A stretch of 64,000 nucleotides of DNA from positions 1 to 64,000 of the forward strand of contig JAFNIX010000001.1 in the NCBI GenBank assembly GCA_017601225.1, in the 5' to 3' direction. Both the position numbers and the translations under genes were made by a program. The DNA comes from Candidatus Brockarchaeota archaeon. GTDB taxonomy: Archaea; Thermoproteota; EX4484-205; JAAOZP01. A model generated the notes under the pieces. The model was not told the origin of the DNA, made no database searches, and was given only the letters and a program-made list of their open reading frames with translations. Of this stretch, positions 43,057-51,603 are shown piece by piece. Within the stretch, counting starts at the first letter, position 1, and the number at the start of each line of letters is the position of its first letter.

Positions 43057-44070
43057 TCACCATAATCCTAATGCGACCGTTAAAATAGTCAGTCCGTTTG
43101 ATATGGCACACAGGGTCATGATTGCCTTAATAATCTCCTTCTCATTATTGAAGCCTAATGCAGCCACGAATCTCGTCAGGGTTATTGGTGCTTTCAAATC
43201 CCTGTTTGCATATATGGTTCCGTCATCTGAAACCACTATGGGTCTCTCTTTCAACTCTGATCTTTCGAAAAGCCTTCCGACACTTGAAAGGTTGAAGAAG
43301 CCGTTGGTCAAGTGTGGCAGTAGACTTATTATCAAAGGTATTTCGCAGCCCTGGATGACTGAAAAAGCCAGGAGAGCGCCTCCTATGGAGAGAGTGCCCG
43401 TATCGCCGACGAAAACCTTAGCCGGATACTTGTTGTACGCGAACAATGCCAGCATAGGGGGGAAAACAATGCTGAACAATAAGCCTGCCAGAAGTATGTC
43501 GAAGCCTCCTCCGGTAAAGTGTTTCAAAACAGTCGCGAGGAACAGTGTTGTTAAAACCATTAGAGAGGAACCGGTTGCAGTCCCGTTCATAGTGTCAAAC
43601 ATGTTAACCGAGTTAGACACTACTGCAAGCAAGCCTGGAATCATCACCATGTATATTAAAGGGATTCGGAAAACTATTCCGAAGGTTAAAACTAGGCTGC
43701 CGGAGTAAGGGTGTAAAAGGATTAACGGCAACCCGGCTGCGGCCGTGAGAAGAGGCTTCTCCACCGCGCCCAGCTTCCTCAAATCATCTATGATTCCTAC
43801 AAGCCCTGTCGCGAGCACCGTAAGCATCATGCCCATTACTTCGGGAACGTGGAAGTTTACCAGGACCGCCGGGATTGAAGCTGCTGCAACCCCTATGATG
43901 AACGCTAGGCCACCCATCTCCGGGATCCGCGGCTTCCCAGGCTTATGATGGTCTAATCCGGAAATGCCGAGTCTAACGAAGCTCCTAGCTATGTATCTTA
44001 AGGTTAACAGGGATGAGGCGAGGCCAATAGCTGCTGAAACGGCTGCGGTGAGCGCAGGGTTTTCCAGCAT
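43057..44070 (-). CDS. Glycosyltransferase 4 (MraY/WecA-like) sugar-1-phosphate transferase
   Basis: A 337-residue polytopic enzyme that moves a sugar-1-phosphate from a nucleotide sugar to a lipid (dolichyl) phosphate, the first step of lipid-linked glycan building. Catalytic blocks are visible: HHKPGKPRIPEMGGLAF, VGIIDDLRKLG with paired Asp, SNSVNMFDTMNGTATG and VGDTGTLSIGG. The usual DG of the third block reads DT. In archaea this serves N-glycosylation, matching the dehydrogenase and GT-C-like genes nearby. Confidence 0.92.
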   Translation of the reverse strand: MLENPALTAAVSAAIGLASSLLTLRYIARSFVRLGISGLDHHKPGKPRIPEMGGLAFIIGVAAASIPAVLVNFHVPEVMGMMLTVLATGLVGIIDDLRKLGAVEKPLLTAAAGLPLILLHPYSGSLVLTFGIVFRIPLIYMVMIPGLLAVVSNSVNMFDTMNGTATGSSLMVLTTLFLATVLKHFTGGGFDILLAGLLFSIVFPPMLALFAYNKYPAKVFVGDTGTLSIGGALLAFSVIQGCEIPLIISLLPHLTNGFFNLSSVGRLFERSELKERPIVVSDDGTIYANRDLKAPITLTRFVAALGFNNEKEIIKAIMTLCAISNGLTILTVALGLW

Positions 44071-44163
44071 ATTCTCTCGAAACGGGGATTAACGTTGTTT
44101 AATAAGTTTTCCAAGAGTTGAGGCGATAGTTTAATAAGCCTATTTTCATGGCTACCGTGTCCT

Positions 44164-44655
44164 TTGAGCCGGAACGGAGGCGGTGGGAACGGCATCTTTT
44201 TCCAGAGAATCGTGTTGCTGATGAGCCTGTCTCTGATTATTCTCTTCACAGCCTACGAGCTTCTGGAGACGCCGCCGAAACGCTTCCTAGTGATTAAAAT
44301 AATCGATTTCAAGGAGGAAGATAATGGTTTCTCCCTAGTGCTTTCTTTAAGAAATAATTCAAGCGAGAAGCACGAGGGGCGTCTAATATTCTTAATCGGG
44401 TATGAGGACAGCAGGGTTTCGGAGAACACTACTTTCTACTGTTTTACAGGTTTTAAAACGTTAAACTTCAGCATCGTCACGCTTAACCCTGGCGAGAGTA
44501 AAAGGCTTGACTTAAAGCTGCCTCCGGATCCCAGGGCTGAAAGAATCATCGCTGCCTATTGTTACGATTCCAGTATTATTGTTCAAACAGGATATCGTAG
44601 CCCAGTATTGCTGAGGAGGGATGACACATTATGGGTTCAAACATGGATAGGTTGA
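44164..44655 (+). CDS. Single-span membrane protein with external domain
   Basis: A 163-residue protein: one hydrophobic segment (about 15-35) and a roughly 120-residue exterior beta-rich domain (LVLSLRNNSSEKHEGRLIFL) with several N-x-S/T sites. TTG is the start. It overlaps the next gene by 25 bases and so is probably a partner of that GT-C-like protein. Function unknown. Confidence 0.75.
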   Translation: MSRNGGGGNGIFFQRIVLLMSLSLIILFTAYELLETPPKRFLVIKIIDFKEEDNGFSLVLSLRNNSSEKHEGRLIFLIGYEDSRVSENTTFYCFTGFKTLNFSIVTLNPGESKRLDLKLPPDPRAERIIAAYCYDSSIIVQTGYRSPVLLRRDDTLWVQTWIG

Positions 44656-46376
44656 AAAAGCAGCAAGACTGGTGTTTGGTCGCAGCGTTTTCAATCGCAT
44701 TACTGTTAAGGATGATCCCGTCGGTAAAATATGGTCTGCCATACGGGTTCGATATTTACGAGTTTGTTTCAAGAGTGTTTGTGCTCAACGAAGGGGGTTC
44801 CGTGTCCCTGCCTCACGGCCCACTCTTCTATTATCTTCAACTAATGGTTCTCAAGGCTGCGGGCTACGACATGTTCATGAAAATCCTAACCTTCGTTGAA
44901 CCAATAGTCTTCACTTTCTTCATCCTCCCGCCCTACTTTGTTTCAAAACAGTTTAAAACTGAAGGCAACAAGCCTGTTTACACGCTTCTATACCTTGCAG
45001 CGACTAACCTTCTTGTGCATCAGATTGGGGGAGTAATAATACCGGAGGGGCTTGGGATACTGTTCTACGGGCTATCCATACTGTTTTCAATGAGGGCCTT
45101 AACCGTTGATTGGAGATGGATGCTCCCCGCGATGCTCTCCGGGTTTTTAACCGTCATGAGCCACCATCTTTCAGCTTTTCAACTCATACTGTTTTTCATC
45201 TCGCTGTTTCTCTCCTACCTGTACTGCTTTTTGAAGCATGAGAAAAATATTAGTCTGCTTCGTTTACTCGTCTTAATGTTCACAACCATAATCCTACTTT
45301 TTGCTTCCTCTGCATCTGTTTGGAGCTTGGCTGGGGAGGAGGAAAACATGCTGAGGCTAATCTTAAACATGATCCTTGAAAAACCTTTTCTCCTGCTTCC
45401 GATAGCGGCCGCGATGCTTCTATTTCCACTAATCACAGTCAAAATAGTGAAATTCGTGAAAAAATATCGGAAATTCACATTCGTAAAGACTTTCACATCA
45501 ATACTTCTGGCCAGCGTAATCATCCCGATCGCGTTAACAGTCATGCTTCATCCTGATGCTTTGCCAACAATCCTTTGGTTCACCGTGCCCATTTCGCTAG
45601 GCTTCCTCCCATTCACAATACACGGCTTAATTCAATACTGTAAGAAAAGCTCGCTTTACGAAGCCTTATTCTTCATAGCTCCGTTAATGGTTTTCATGGT
45701 TGAGTCCTCTTTCCTACTTTCATTAGAAGGTTACCGTGTGCTAATTCACAGGATCCCAACGTTCATCATATATTTTGCAACCCCGTTAGCCGGTTACGGG
45801 TTGAGCTGCTTCAGCGTTGAGTTGAGAAGTATGGAAAAAGAGTATCTGGCGGGAATGATGGTCGCATACTTCATTTTTTCGCTTGCTTTCACATCCTATC
45901 CTAAGCCGGAATTCACTTATGGCATTAAAGAGTCTATCAGTTATTCTGATCTTACGCTTACTGAGGACGCTTACGGCTACTCGCTGCTTTTCAACTCTAA
46001 AATCGATACTGATACTCGGCTTGGCGCCCTGCTAATGTTCGTGTCGCGCAGAAACGCTTTCTGGATAGGCAACTTGACATCATGGTTCTTACCGTCGAAC
46101 TCCTGGCTCGTAAACGTGTCAGTCACTGGAAAGCCGTATCCGGTTGAAAAAGGTGTTTTAATAGTTGTCTCTGACGCTATGAGGGAAACATATGGCGGCA
46201 GGGTTGTCAACCTTGTAACCAAGCCCTCCGGCAGCCTTGGGGAGGAAGCCATAGATTATCTTAACAACTCTCCAGGCATAGATAGGCTTGAGGACGTTCA
46301 GAACGGTGCAATCTACATGCTTTCCCCCTGGAAAAAGTTAAATTGCAGCGGTAACGAACCTCCTGGCGATGGTTAA
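44631..46376 (+). CDS. Polytopic GT-C-like membrane protein
   Basis: A 581-residue protein with about eleven hydrophobic segments and a C-terminal external domain of about 150 residues. Near the first loop it has GLPYGFDIYEF, placed like the metal-binding acid of oligosaccharyltransferase and related GT-C enzymes, and THHLSAFQL-like SHHLSAFQL further on. It may transfer sugars from lipid carriers to proteins or lipids. Exact class unresolved. Confidence 0.7.
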   Translation: MGSNMDRLKKQQDWCLVAAFSIALLLRMIPSVKYGLPYGFDIYEFVSRVFVLNEGGSVSLPHGPLFYYLQLMVLKAAGYDMFMKILTFVEPIVFTFFILPPYFVSKQFKTEGNKPVYTLLYLAATNLLVHQIGGVIIPEGLGILFYGLSILFSMRALTVDWRWMLPAMLSGFLTVMSHHLSAFQLILFFISLFLSYLYCFLKHEKNISLLRLLVLMFTTIILLFASSASVWSLAGEEENMLRLILNMILEKPFLLLPIAAAMLLFPLITVKIVKFVKKYRKFTFVKTFTSILLASVIIPIALTVMLHPDALPTILWFTVPISLGFLPFTIHGLIQYCKKSSLYEALFFIAPLMVFMVESSFLLSLEGYRVLIHRIPTFIIYFATPLAGYGLSCFSVELRSMEKEYLAGMMVAYFIFSLAFTSYPKPEFTYGIKESISYSDLTLTEDAYGYSLLFNSKIDTDTRLGALLMFVSRRNAFWIGNLTSWFLPSNSWLVNVSVTGKPYPVEKGVLIVVSDAMRETYGGRVVNLVTKPSGSLGEEAIDYLNNSPGIDRLEDVQNGAIYMLSPWKKLNCSGNEPPGDG

Positions 46377-46608
46377 AGCCGTGGTATTAATAAGGTGTAG
46401 GGCCGGAACCTATAAGGATGTTGTCAGAAGGCTTAGAGAGTTAGAGAATGTTAAGCTGGTTTTTTCAAGCCTAGGCGCATACGATGTTGTCTCCAAGATA
46501 GAGGCTGGAAGCCTGGCTGAGATAGCCAAGGCGGTTCGCACGATAAGGTCTTTTAAAAACGTCAGCGCCACTGAAACCCTTATCGAGGTTGAAAGGGAGG
46601 GATCATAA
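46369..46608 (+). CDS. Stand-alone RAM (Lrp/AsnC effector) domain 1
   Basis: A 79-residue protein equal to the ligand-binding domain of Lrp-type regulators without the DNA-binding part (VVLIRCRAGTYKDVVRRL, LGAYDVVSKIEAGS). Such domains form rings and bind amino acids. It overlaps the end of the preceding gene by eight bases. Confidence 0.88.
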   Translation: MVKAVVLIRCRAGTYKDVVRRLRELENVKLVFSSLGAYDVVSKIEAGSLAEIAKAVRTIRSFKNVSATETLIEVEREGS

Positions 46609-46833
46609 GTGACTTACAGCTGTGTCCTTATCAGTGTTGACGATGGGAAAATGGATCAGGTTCTCGAAAGAATCAGAAAGATCGACGGCGTGATTGATGC
46701 TTTCCAATGCTTCGGCAGGTTCGACATAGTCGCCATTCTTCAGGCGAACGATATTTCGGAACTGGCTCTTCTAACTGCGGAGATAAACTCGATCGAGGGT
46801 GTTGAGAAGACGGAGACCCTGGTTGCAAGCTGA
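46609..46833 (+). CDS. Stand-alone RAM domain 2
   Basis: A 74-residue paralogue of the preceding gene (VLISVDDGKMDQVLERI, CFGRFDIVAILQAND), starting with GTG directly after its stop. The two probably form mixed rings. Target unknown. Confidence 0.88.
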   Translation: MTYSCVLISVDDGKMDQVLERIRKIDGVIDAFQCFGRFDIVAILQANDISELALLTAEINSIEGVEKTETLVAS

Positions 46834-46840
46834 AGACAGG

Positions 46841-47815
46841 CTACTTTAAATGCTCCCATCCGCTTCTTAAAACTCTAACCGTCTTCCCATCCTTCCTACG
46901 GTACCAGACCCCCTTATGATCAATAATCCTCCCAATAGGTATTAATGATCCTCCAGCATGTTTAACCCGTTTAACAGCCGTTCTCCATTTTTCTCTAGGG
47001 ATCACTGCAACAAGCTCAAACTCCTCGCCCCCATAGAAAACCATCTGGGAAAACGGTGCTCCAAGGATTTTAGATGCTTCTTCAAGGCCCTTGCTGACCG
47101 GCAGCCTCTCCACCAGGATTCCATCCCCGGTTCCACGAATAAGATTGTACAGGGATACTGCAAGGCCGTCGCTTGAATCAGTGCATGCTGCCGCAACACC
47201 GTTAAGCGCCACGCCTTCTCTAAGCCGTGCTACGGGCCTGCATAGTTTCCTCAATACTCTTTTTCTCAGAGATTCAGGCAGCCTGTCGAGGCTTCTCATC
47301 ATCTTGAAGCCCACGTATGTTTCTCCGAATGTCCCAGTTACAGCAACAATATCCCCCGGCTTACCTCCTGTTCGAGGGATTGGCGACTTATTTGAAAGAG
47401 ACAAAGCGACAACGCTGATAGTAACACAGGGAGACTCATTCGTGTCCCCGCCCATAAGTGTCCCCCCATAAAGATTGATGGCCTCCCCCCACCCTTCTAC
47501 CAGTTCCCTAAACCTCCTCCAGCCGAATCCCCGTGGAAGTCCAATGATTAGATAATAGTAGGTTGGGGATAATCCTTTAGAAGCGATGTCGCTCACACTT
47601 ATCGTGAAGCTTTTAAAACCCATTTGCCTAATCGTCATGAAAGGCGGAACATCGGTTGTTTCAACAAGCATGTCCCCCGCGAAAACAAGATGCTTCTTTT
47701 TAACCACGCAGCCCCAAGCATCATCATAAGGGGAAAGAATGTTCCCATACTGCTGAAACCTCTTTTTTATGAAATCTATAACCGAATACTCGCTGAACAC
47801 GCTGCGCGTCACCAT
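46841..47815 (-). CDS. thiL: Thiamine-monophosphate kinase
   Basis: A 324-residue PurM-like ATP-binding enzyme that phosphorylates thiamine monophosphate to the pyrophosphate cofactor. Seen: DDAWGCVVKKKHLVFAGDML, ISVSDIASKGLSPTYYY, GGDTNESPCVTISVVAL, CTDSSDGLAVSLYN and FYGGEEFELVAVIP, all typical ThiL blocks. Length is normal. Convergent with the RAM genes. Confidence 0.96.
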   Translation of the reverse strand: MVTRSVFSEYSVIDFIKKRFQQYGNILSPYDDAWGCVVKKKHLVFAGDMLVETTDVPPFMTIRQMGFKSFTISVSDIASKGLSPTYYYLIIGLPRGFGWRRFRELVEGWGEAINLYGGTLMGGDTNESPCVTISVVALSLSNKSPIPRTGGKPGDIVAVTGTFGETYVGFKMMRSLDRLPESLRKRVLRKLCRPVARLREGVALNGVAAACTDSSDGLAVSLYNLIRGTGDGILVERLPVSKGLEEASKILGAPFSQMVFYGGEEFELVAVIPREKWRTAVKRVKHAGGSLIPIGRIIDHKGVWYRRKDGKTVRVLRSGWEHLK

Positions 47816-47909
47816 GCTTCTAAAGAATTGTTCAAGCTAGTTTAACCTTTTTATACTGGTTTTAAGGGAGCGAAAACGTTTTAAGCCCCCTGAGAAATTT
47901 TCGAGTTGA

Positions 47910-47999
47910 GCCTCGGTAACTCAGCCTGGTAGAGTGGCAGCCTCGTAGGCAAAAAGCCGAGCCAGCTGTTAGGCGAGGGTTCAAATCCCTCCCGAGGCT
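47910..47999 (+). tRNA. tRNA-Thr(CGT), canonical intron
   Basis: Acceptors GCCTCGG and CCGAGGC pair; discriminator T47999. Exons 47910-47947 and 47964-47999 give 74 nt with stem GCAGC/GCTGT and loop CTCGTAA. The 16-nt intron (47948-47963) is at 37/38 and contains GGC-AAAAA-GCC. D arm ACTC-AGCCTGGTA-GAGT is uninterrupted, in contrast to four other tRNAs here. Confidence 0.9.
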
Positions 48000-48103
48000 T
48001 TCTATAGGGCTGTTTTGAAAAACAGCCTCTTCGCTTTTCAGTCGGGGCTTTAAGGCTATGCTTAAAAGCCAGGGTTCCTGTTAAGACTTGTTCAGCGTTT
48101 AAG

Positions 48104-49435
48104 ATGCTCTTAAACATAGGGATCGATGACACGGATTCGGAAGTATTTGGCTGCACTACTCACGTGGCTGCGAAAATAGTGTCCCAGCTAGACGGCATGA
48201 AGGGTGTCCAGTTTATAGACTATCCTCTTCTCGTAAGGCTTAACCCGAATATCCCTTGGAAGACAAGGGGTAACGGGGCGGTAAGCATAAGGATAAGGGT
48301 TGAGAGCCGGGAGGTTTACGAAGAGGTTGCATGTTCAGTTGTAAGCATTGTGGAAAAGCTTTCGGATTTAAGCAGCCCCAGGTCTGAGCCCGCAATAGTC
48401 TTCAGCAATAAGCTTCCCCAGAAGGGGGATATGCTCCACCAATTCTACCTGAGGGTGTTGAGAAGCATGGTCTCCCCGGTTGAGGCGTTGAAGATTGCTG
48501 AGGAGACAGGCGTGTCCTGCAGGTTCCTGAAGACTTCTAAAGTTGGGGTCGTGGGAGCGCTTGCAGCGGTTGGAGCTGTCTTCGACGACTATACTTTCGA
48601 GCTTCTCTCATACAGGACTAGGGAGAACTATGGGAAGCCCCGTAGAGTAGACCGGGACAGCGTCATCCTGATGGATGAACTTACCTCGAAAAACACTTTT
48701 AACAATATTGACCCGGAGACGAAACGCATCCTGATAACTCCCCACGGCAGGGACCCAGTATTATTCGGAATAAGGGGGGAGACGCCTGAAGCAGTCTACA
48801 ACGCGTTCAGGCTTGTGAAGGCTGAGGAGGAGATTGAATGCTGGTGTATTTTCAAAACCAACCAGGGTACTGACTCGCATTTTCCAGAAGAGCCTGTTGC
48901 AATCAGCCAAGTTAAGAAATATGATTCAACACTGGTTGAGGGGCGCGTGGTGGACAAGAAGATTATTCGAGGCGGACACGTTATAGTGAGTATTGAAGGT
49001 GGAGGAAGGATTTCATGCGCATTCTACTCTCCTACAGGGGGCTTGAAGAAAGCAGCATCCATGCTTGAGCCCGGTGACCACGTAAGGGTTTACGGCGGGG
49101 TTAAGGAGCATTCGGGGAAACTGGTTGTTAACGCTGAGAAAATGGAGGTTTTAAAACTGTGCGAGAAAACTAGGAGAACACCGCCGGCGTGTCCAAAATG
49201 CGGGAGAAAATGCAAGAGCCTCGGTCTACGCCAAGGCTTCGCCTGCGAGGAATGCGGCGAGACTGTTGAAGAGCCTCAGACAATCGTAATGGAACGCGGA
49301 TTAACGGTGAACCACCCGTATCTGCCGCCTGAAAGATCCCATAGACACTTAACCAAGCCGTTGAAAAGATATGGTTTCGAGAAGAACAGGCTCAATGAGA
49401 CCTACGGCTTCATAATCCCCTGGCACTATCCGTAG
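48104..49435 (+). CDS. tiaS: tRNA(Ile2) 2-agmatinylcytidine synthetase TiaS
   Basis: A 443-residue enzyme that attaches agmatine to C34 of tRNA-Ile(CAU), letting it read AUA; unique to archaea. The opening NIGIDDTDSEVFGCTTHVA, the RLNPNIPWKTRGNGAV block, an OB-fold (VEGRVVDKKIIRGGH) and a C-terminal zinc ribbon (CPKCGRKCKSLG then CEECG) follow the family order. Just downstream of tRNA-Thr and convergent with the PAC2-like gene. Confidence 0.96.
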   Translation: MLLNIGIDDTDSEVFGCTTHVAAKIVSQLDGMKGVQFIDYPLLVRLNPNIPWKTRGNGAVSIRIRVESREVYEEVACSVVSIVEKLSDLSSPRSEPAIVFSNKLPQKGDMLHQFYLRVLRSMVSPVEALKIAEETGVSCRFLKTSKVGVVGALAAVGAVFDDYTFELLSYRTRENYGKPRRVDRDSVILMDELTSKNTFNNIDPETKRILITPHGRDPVLFGIRGETPEAVYNAFRLVKAEEEIECWCIFKTNQGTDSHFPEEPVAISQVKKYDSTLVEGRVVDKKIIRGGHVIVSIEGGGRISCAFYSPTGGLKKAASMLEPGDHVRVYGGVKEHSGKLVVNAEKMEVLKLCEKTRRTPPACPKCGRKCKSLGLRQGFACEECGETVEEPQTIVMERGLTVNHPYLPPERSHRHLTKPLKRYGFEKNRLNETYGFIIPWHYP

Positions 49436-49442
49436 GAATAGT

Positions 49443-50111
49443 TCAACTTTCCCCAGACTCAGCTATGAAGGCCAGCACATCGTTAATAATGCTGACTAAG
49501 CTTTGAAAACCATGCTGAACCCTGCTCTCAGTAAGCTCTCTAATTGGAAGCACTATCTGCAGGGCAGGGATCTTTTGAAACCTTGCCATGGCGACTGCGA
49601 GCGTCAGCGAGCTCCTTAAACGTCTCCCTTTTACAAGAACATAGTCATCCCTGTCTTTAAACCTCTCAGCAAGCCTTGAAGAATTAACAATAAGATACGC
49701 CTTCCTGTTCTTGCTTGAAGCATTCACGCAGTCGATGGTTACTAGGAAGCTGGACCCGACTAGTTTCATAGTGTAGAGAAGCGAGGAGAAAAACATGTTG
49801 CGCTCCCTGTTGCCCAGAGAGTCAATATACTGTTGCCTAACCATCGTTGTGAAAACACTTATGTTGAAATCCCCGGTTTTAGCATGGTAAATATCCACGG
49901 TGGGAATCTTACCGACACCCATAGAGTCCACGATCAGGTTGTCGGGAAAACCATAGAAAACAATCTCTCCAACAGGCCTCATGTTGAAAAGCCTAACAAG
50001 GTTCCCAGCCTGAATAACACCCATACCGCTGGAGCCCTCTAAGCCGAGAAACGTCAACCCCCTGCCGCTTATCCTCTCCCTAAGCAGTATCTCTATCAGC
50101 CTTCTTGGCAC
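49443..50111 (-). CDS. PAC2-family (proteasome assembly chaperone-like) protein
   Basis: A 222-residue soluble protein. LGLEGSSGMGVIQAGNLV then PVGEIVFYGFPDNLI resembles the G-x-G-x-I-A...VGEI pattern of the PAC2 family, members of which chaperone or bind proteasomes in archaea. A GTG start lies next to a perfect 14-bp palindrome. The assignment is moderate; sequence similarity is patchy in the C-terminal half. Confidence 0.6.
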   Translation of the reverse strand: MPRRLIEILLRERISGRGLTFLGLEGSSGMGVIQAGNLVRLFNMRPVGEIVFYGFPDNLIVDSMGVGKIPTVDIYHAKTGDFNISVFTTMVRQQYIDSLGNRERNMFFSSLLYTMKLVGSSFLVTIDCVNASSKNRKAYLIVNSSRLAERFKDRDDYVLVKGRRLRSSLTLAVAMARFQKIPALQIVLPIRELTESRVQHGFQSLVSIINDVLAFIAESGES

Positions 50112-50114
50112 CCT

Positions 50115-50240
50115 CCTACCCGGGTAGGGTTCCCAATAAGGAGGGAAAAAATCCTATATTAAGATTTGGCATCTTGGGTTTCTCCTACCGGGGTAGGAAG
50201 CTCCCGGTTTGTCGACCTTGTGGCCTCATCCTACCGGGTT
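50115..50240. repeat. Three CCTACC-GGTAGG hairpin motifs beside tnpB
   Basis: CCTACCCGGGTAGG at 50115-50128 is a perfect palindrome. CCTACCGGGGTAGG at 50184-50197 is a near-palindromic hairpin. A third half, CCTACCGGGTT, is at 50230-50240, over the tnpB stop. Hairpins just past a tnpB 3' end are typical of IS200/IS605-type right ends and of the guide RNA that TnpB uses. Confidence 0.6.
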
Positions 50241-51259
50241 CAGGGCCATGCCAAACTGGCCCCTGCTATGCGCATGTAGCGCGTGGCCTGCTTCATTATG
50301 TTTATCGCGCCATTGTAGTCCGCGTTGCACGTGTAGTTGCAGGCTTCGCACTTGAACATGCTTCCCTTACGGATCCCTACGCTTCCGCACCTGTGGCACA
50401 GCTTCGAAGTGCCTCTTTCGTTCACTTTGACAACCTTGATCCCCAGCCACCTCGCCTTATACTCTATGAGCCCGCTGAGCTTGTAGTATGGGAATCCATT
50501 GAGCTTTCTGTTGAATACCTTGCCCCTATCTTCTTCTTTAATTCCCTTCAAGTCTCCCATCACAATCATCGCATCTGTCTCCAGCGCTTCGTTCACTATC
50601 CTCCTGCTTATCTTGTGCAGGATGTCGCTCACTATCCTTTGCTCCTTATCTCCAAGCTTCTTGATTGCATTGTAAGCCCTCTTCACCGCCAAGCTCCTCC
50701 TCAAATAGAAGAAGTGTCCCCTTACCTTCCTCAGCTCCCTGCCGTAGAACCTCGGAACCGGGTTGCTTGAATTCACCGTGACCGCTATCCATCTTATGCC
50801 CATGTCGATAGCTAGAATATTTTTCGGGGTTCTCTCCTCAACCTCCTTCTCAACACAGATCTGTACAAACCACTCGTCGCCCTTGCGAATCACTTTGGCC
50901 TCCTTAAGCTTCAAGTCACTCGTTATCGGCTCATGCGTCGTGATTAGGACCTTTACCCCTCCCCAAACGCCGTAAACAGGTATTTTAAACACGTAGGGGT
51001 ATTGCTTAATATCGATCCTGTACTTGTCGTTTCTCAGCATCAATGGATATTCTTTCTCCTTTAGCTTCCCATTTAGTCTCTTAAGGAACCTGTCTGCTAC
51101 TTGCTGGGTGGCAGAGTATAACGGAACCGATTTCTCGCCTCGCAGGTATCGTTGGAAATTCTCGTATTCGCGCTCCAGAAGATCCCTCTCCTTCTCACTG
51201 AGCTCCAGAATCTTACCTTTTATAGTCTTCCTGGCTATGATATACCTTGGAGAAGACAT
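50240..51259 (-). CDS. tnpB: TnpB (OrfB) RNA-guided nuclease-like protein
   Basis: A 339-residue TnpB of an IS200/IS605-like element without tnpA. RuvC-I is ILAIDMGIRWIAV, the zinc finger is CHRCGSVGIRKGSMFKCEAC and RuvC-III is CNADYNGAINIM. The RuvC-II block, normally ..EDL.., reads VMGDLKGIKEED, so the catalytic Glu is Gly unless a nearby Glu stands in. I chose ATG 51259 because GGAGGTG lies nine bases upstream; the longer frame to 51325 starts with an implausible Pro/Arg-rich leader. Active TnpB cuts DNA using an RNA from the element's right end. Confidence 0.92.
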   Translation of the reverse strand: MSSPRYIIARKTIKGKILELSEKERDLLEREYENFQRYLRGEKSVPLYSATQQVADRFLKRLNGKLKEKEYPLMLRNDKYRIDIKQYPYVFKIPVYGVWGGVKVLITTHEPITSDLKLKEAKVIRKGDEWFVQICVEKEVEERTPKNILAIDMGIRWIAVTVNSSNPVPRFYGRELRKVRGHFFYLRRSLAVKRAYNAIKKLGDKEQRIVSDILHKISRRIVNEALETDAMIVMGDLKGIKEEDRGKVFNRKLNGFPYYKLSGLIEYKARWLGIKVVKVNERGTSKLCHRCGSVGIRKGSMFKCEACNYTCNADYNGAINIMKQATRYMRIAGASLAWP

Positions 51260-51450
51260 GCTACACCACCTCCTAGGAGCCGGGGCGATGATGCTGGCTA
51301 GTGCCGGTGGTCTAGGAAAAGCCACGCGTGGCCTATACTCGATTAAAGGCGGGCTTCAGCCGTTACAACGCAGACTAAAGTGCTCGCTCAAAAACGCCTG
51401 ATTTCACGCCCCTCCACAGCTCCCAGGAATAAGATTCAGCCTAGGGGTAT

Positions 51451-51545
51451 ATAATTACTCTGATCGTACTCGAATCGCACTCAGATGAACTCAGACCGAA
51501 TATAGATTGAACTCAGATAGTACACGGATGAACTTAGATCACAGA
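51451..51545. repeat. Left array of ACTCAGATGA-like repeats
   Basis: About six degenerate units of 10-12 bp (ACTCTGATCG, ACTCGAATCG, ACTCAGATGA, ACTCAGACCG, ACTCAGATAG, ACTTAGATC). ATCGCACTCAGATGAAC (51474-51490) is the exact inverse complement of 52383-52399, and GATTGAACTCAGAT (51505-51518) of 52419-52432. The array sits just ahead of the promoter of the gene at 51604. Confidence 0.8.
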
Positions 51546-51603
51546 GAAGAAGTTGAAAGAAGAAAGCTTTTTAGCGGGGGAAATATAGAGCGATTAAGGG
51601 TAA

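Noticed and set aside
47881-48156. Minus-strand 91-codon frame
   Set aside because: It is antisense to tRNA-Thr and the start of tiaS.
51260-51325. N-terminal extension of TnpB
   Set aside because: Pro/Arg-rich leader with no family match; a strong GGAGGTG site supports ATG 51259.
51451-51545. CRISPR array
   Set aside because: Repeat units are 10-12 bp, degenerate and without unique spacers or cas genes.
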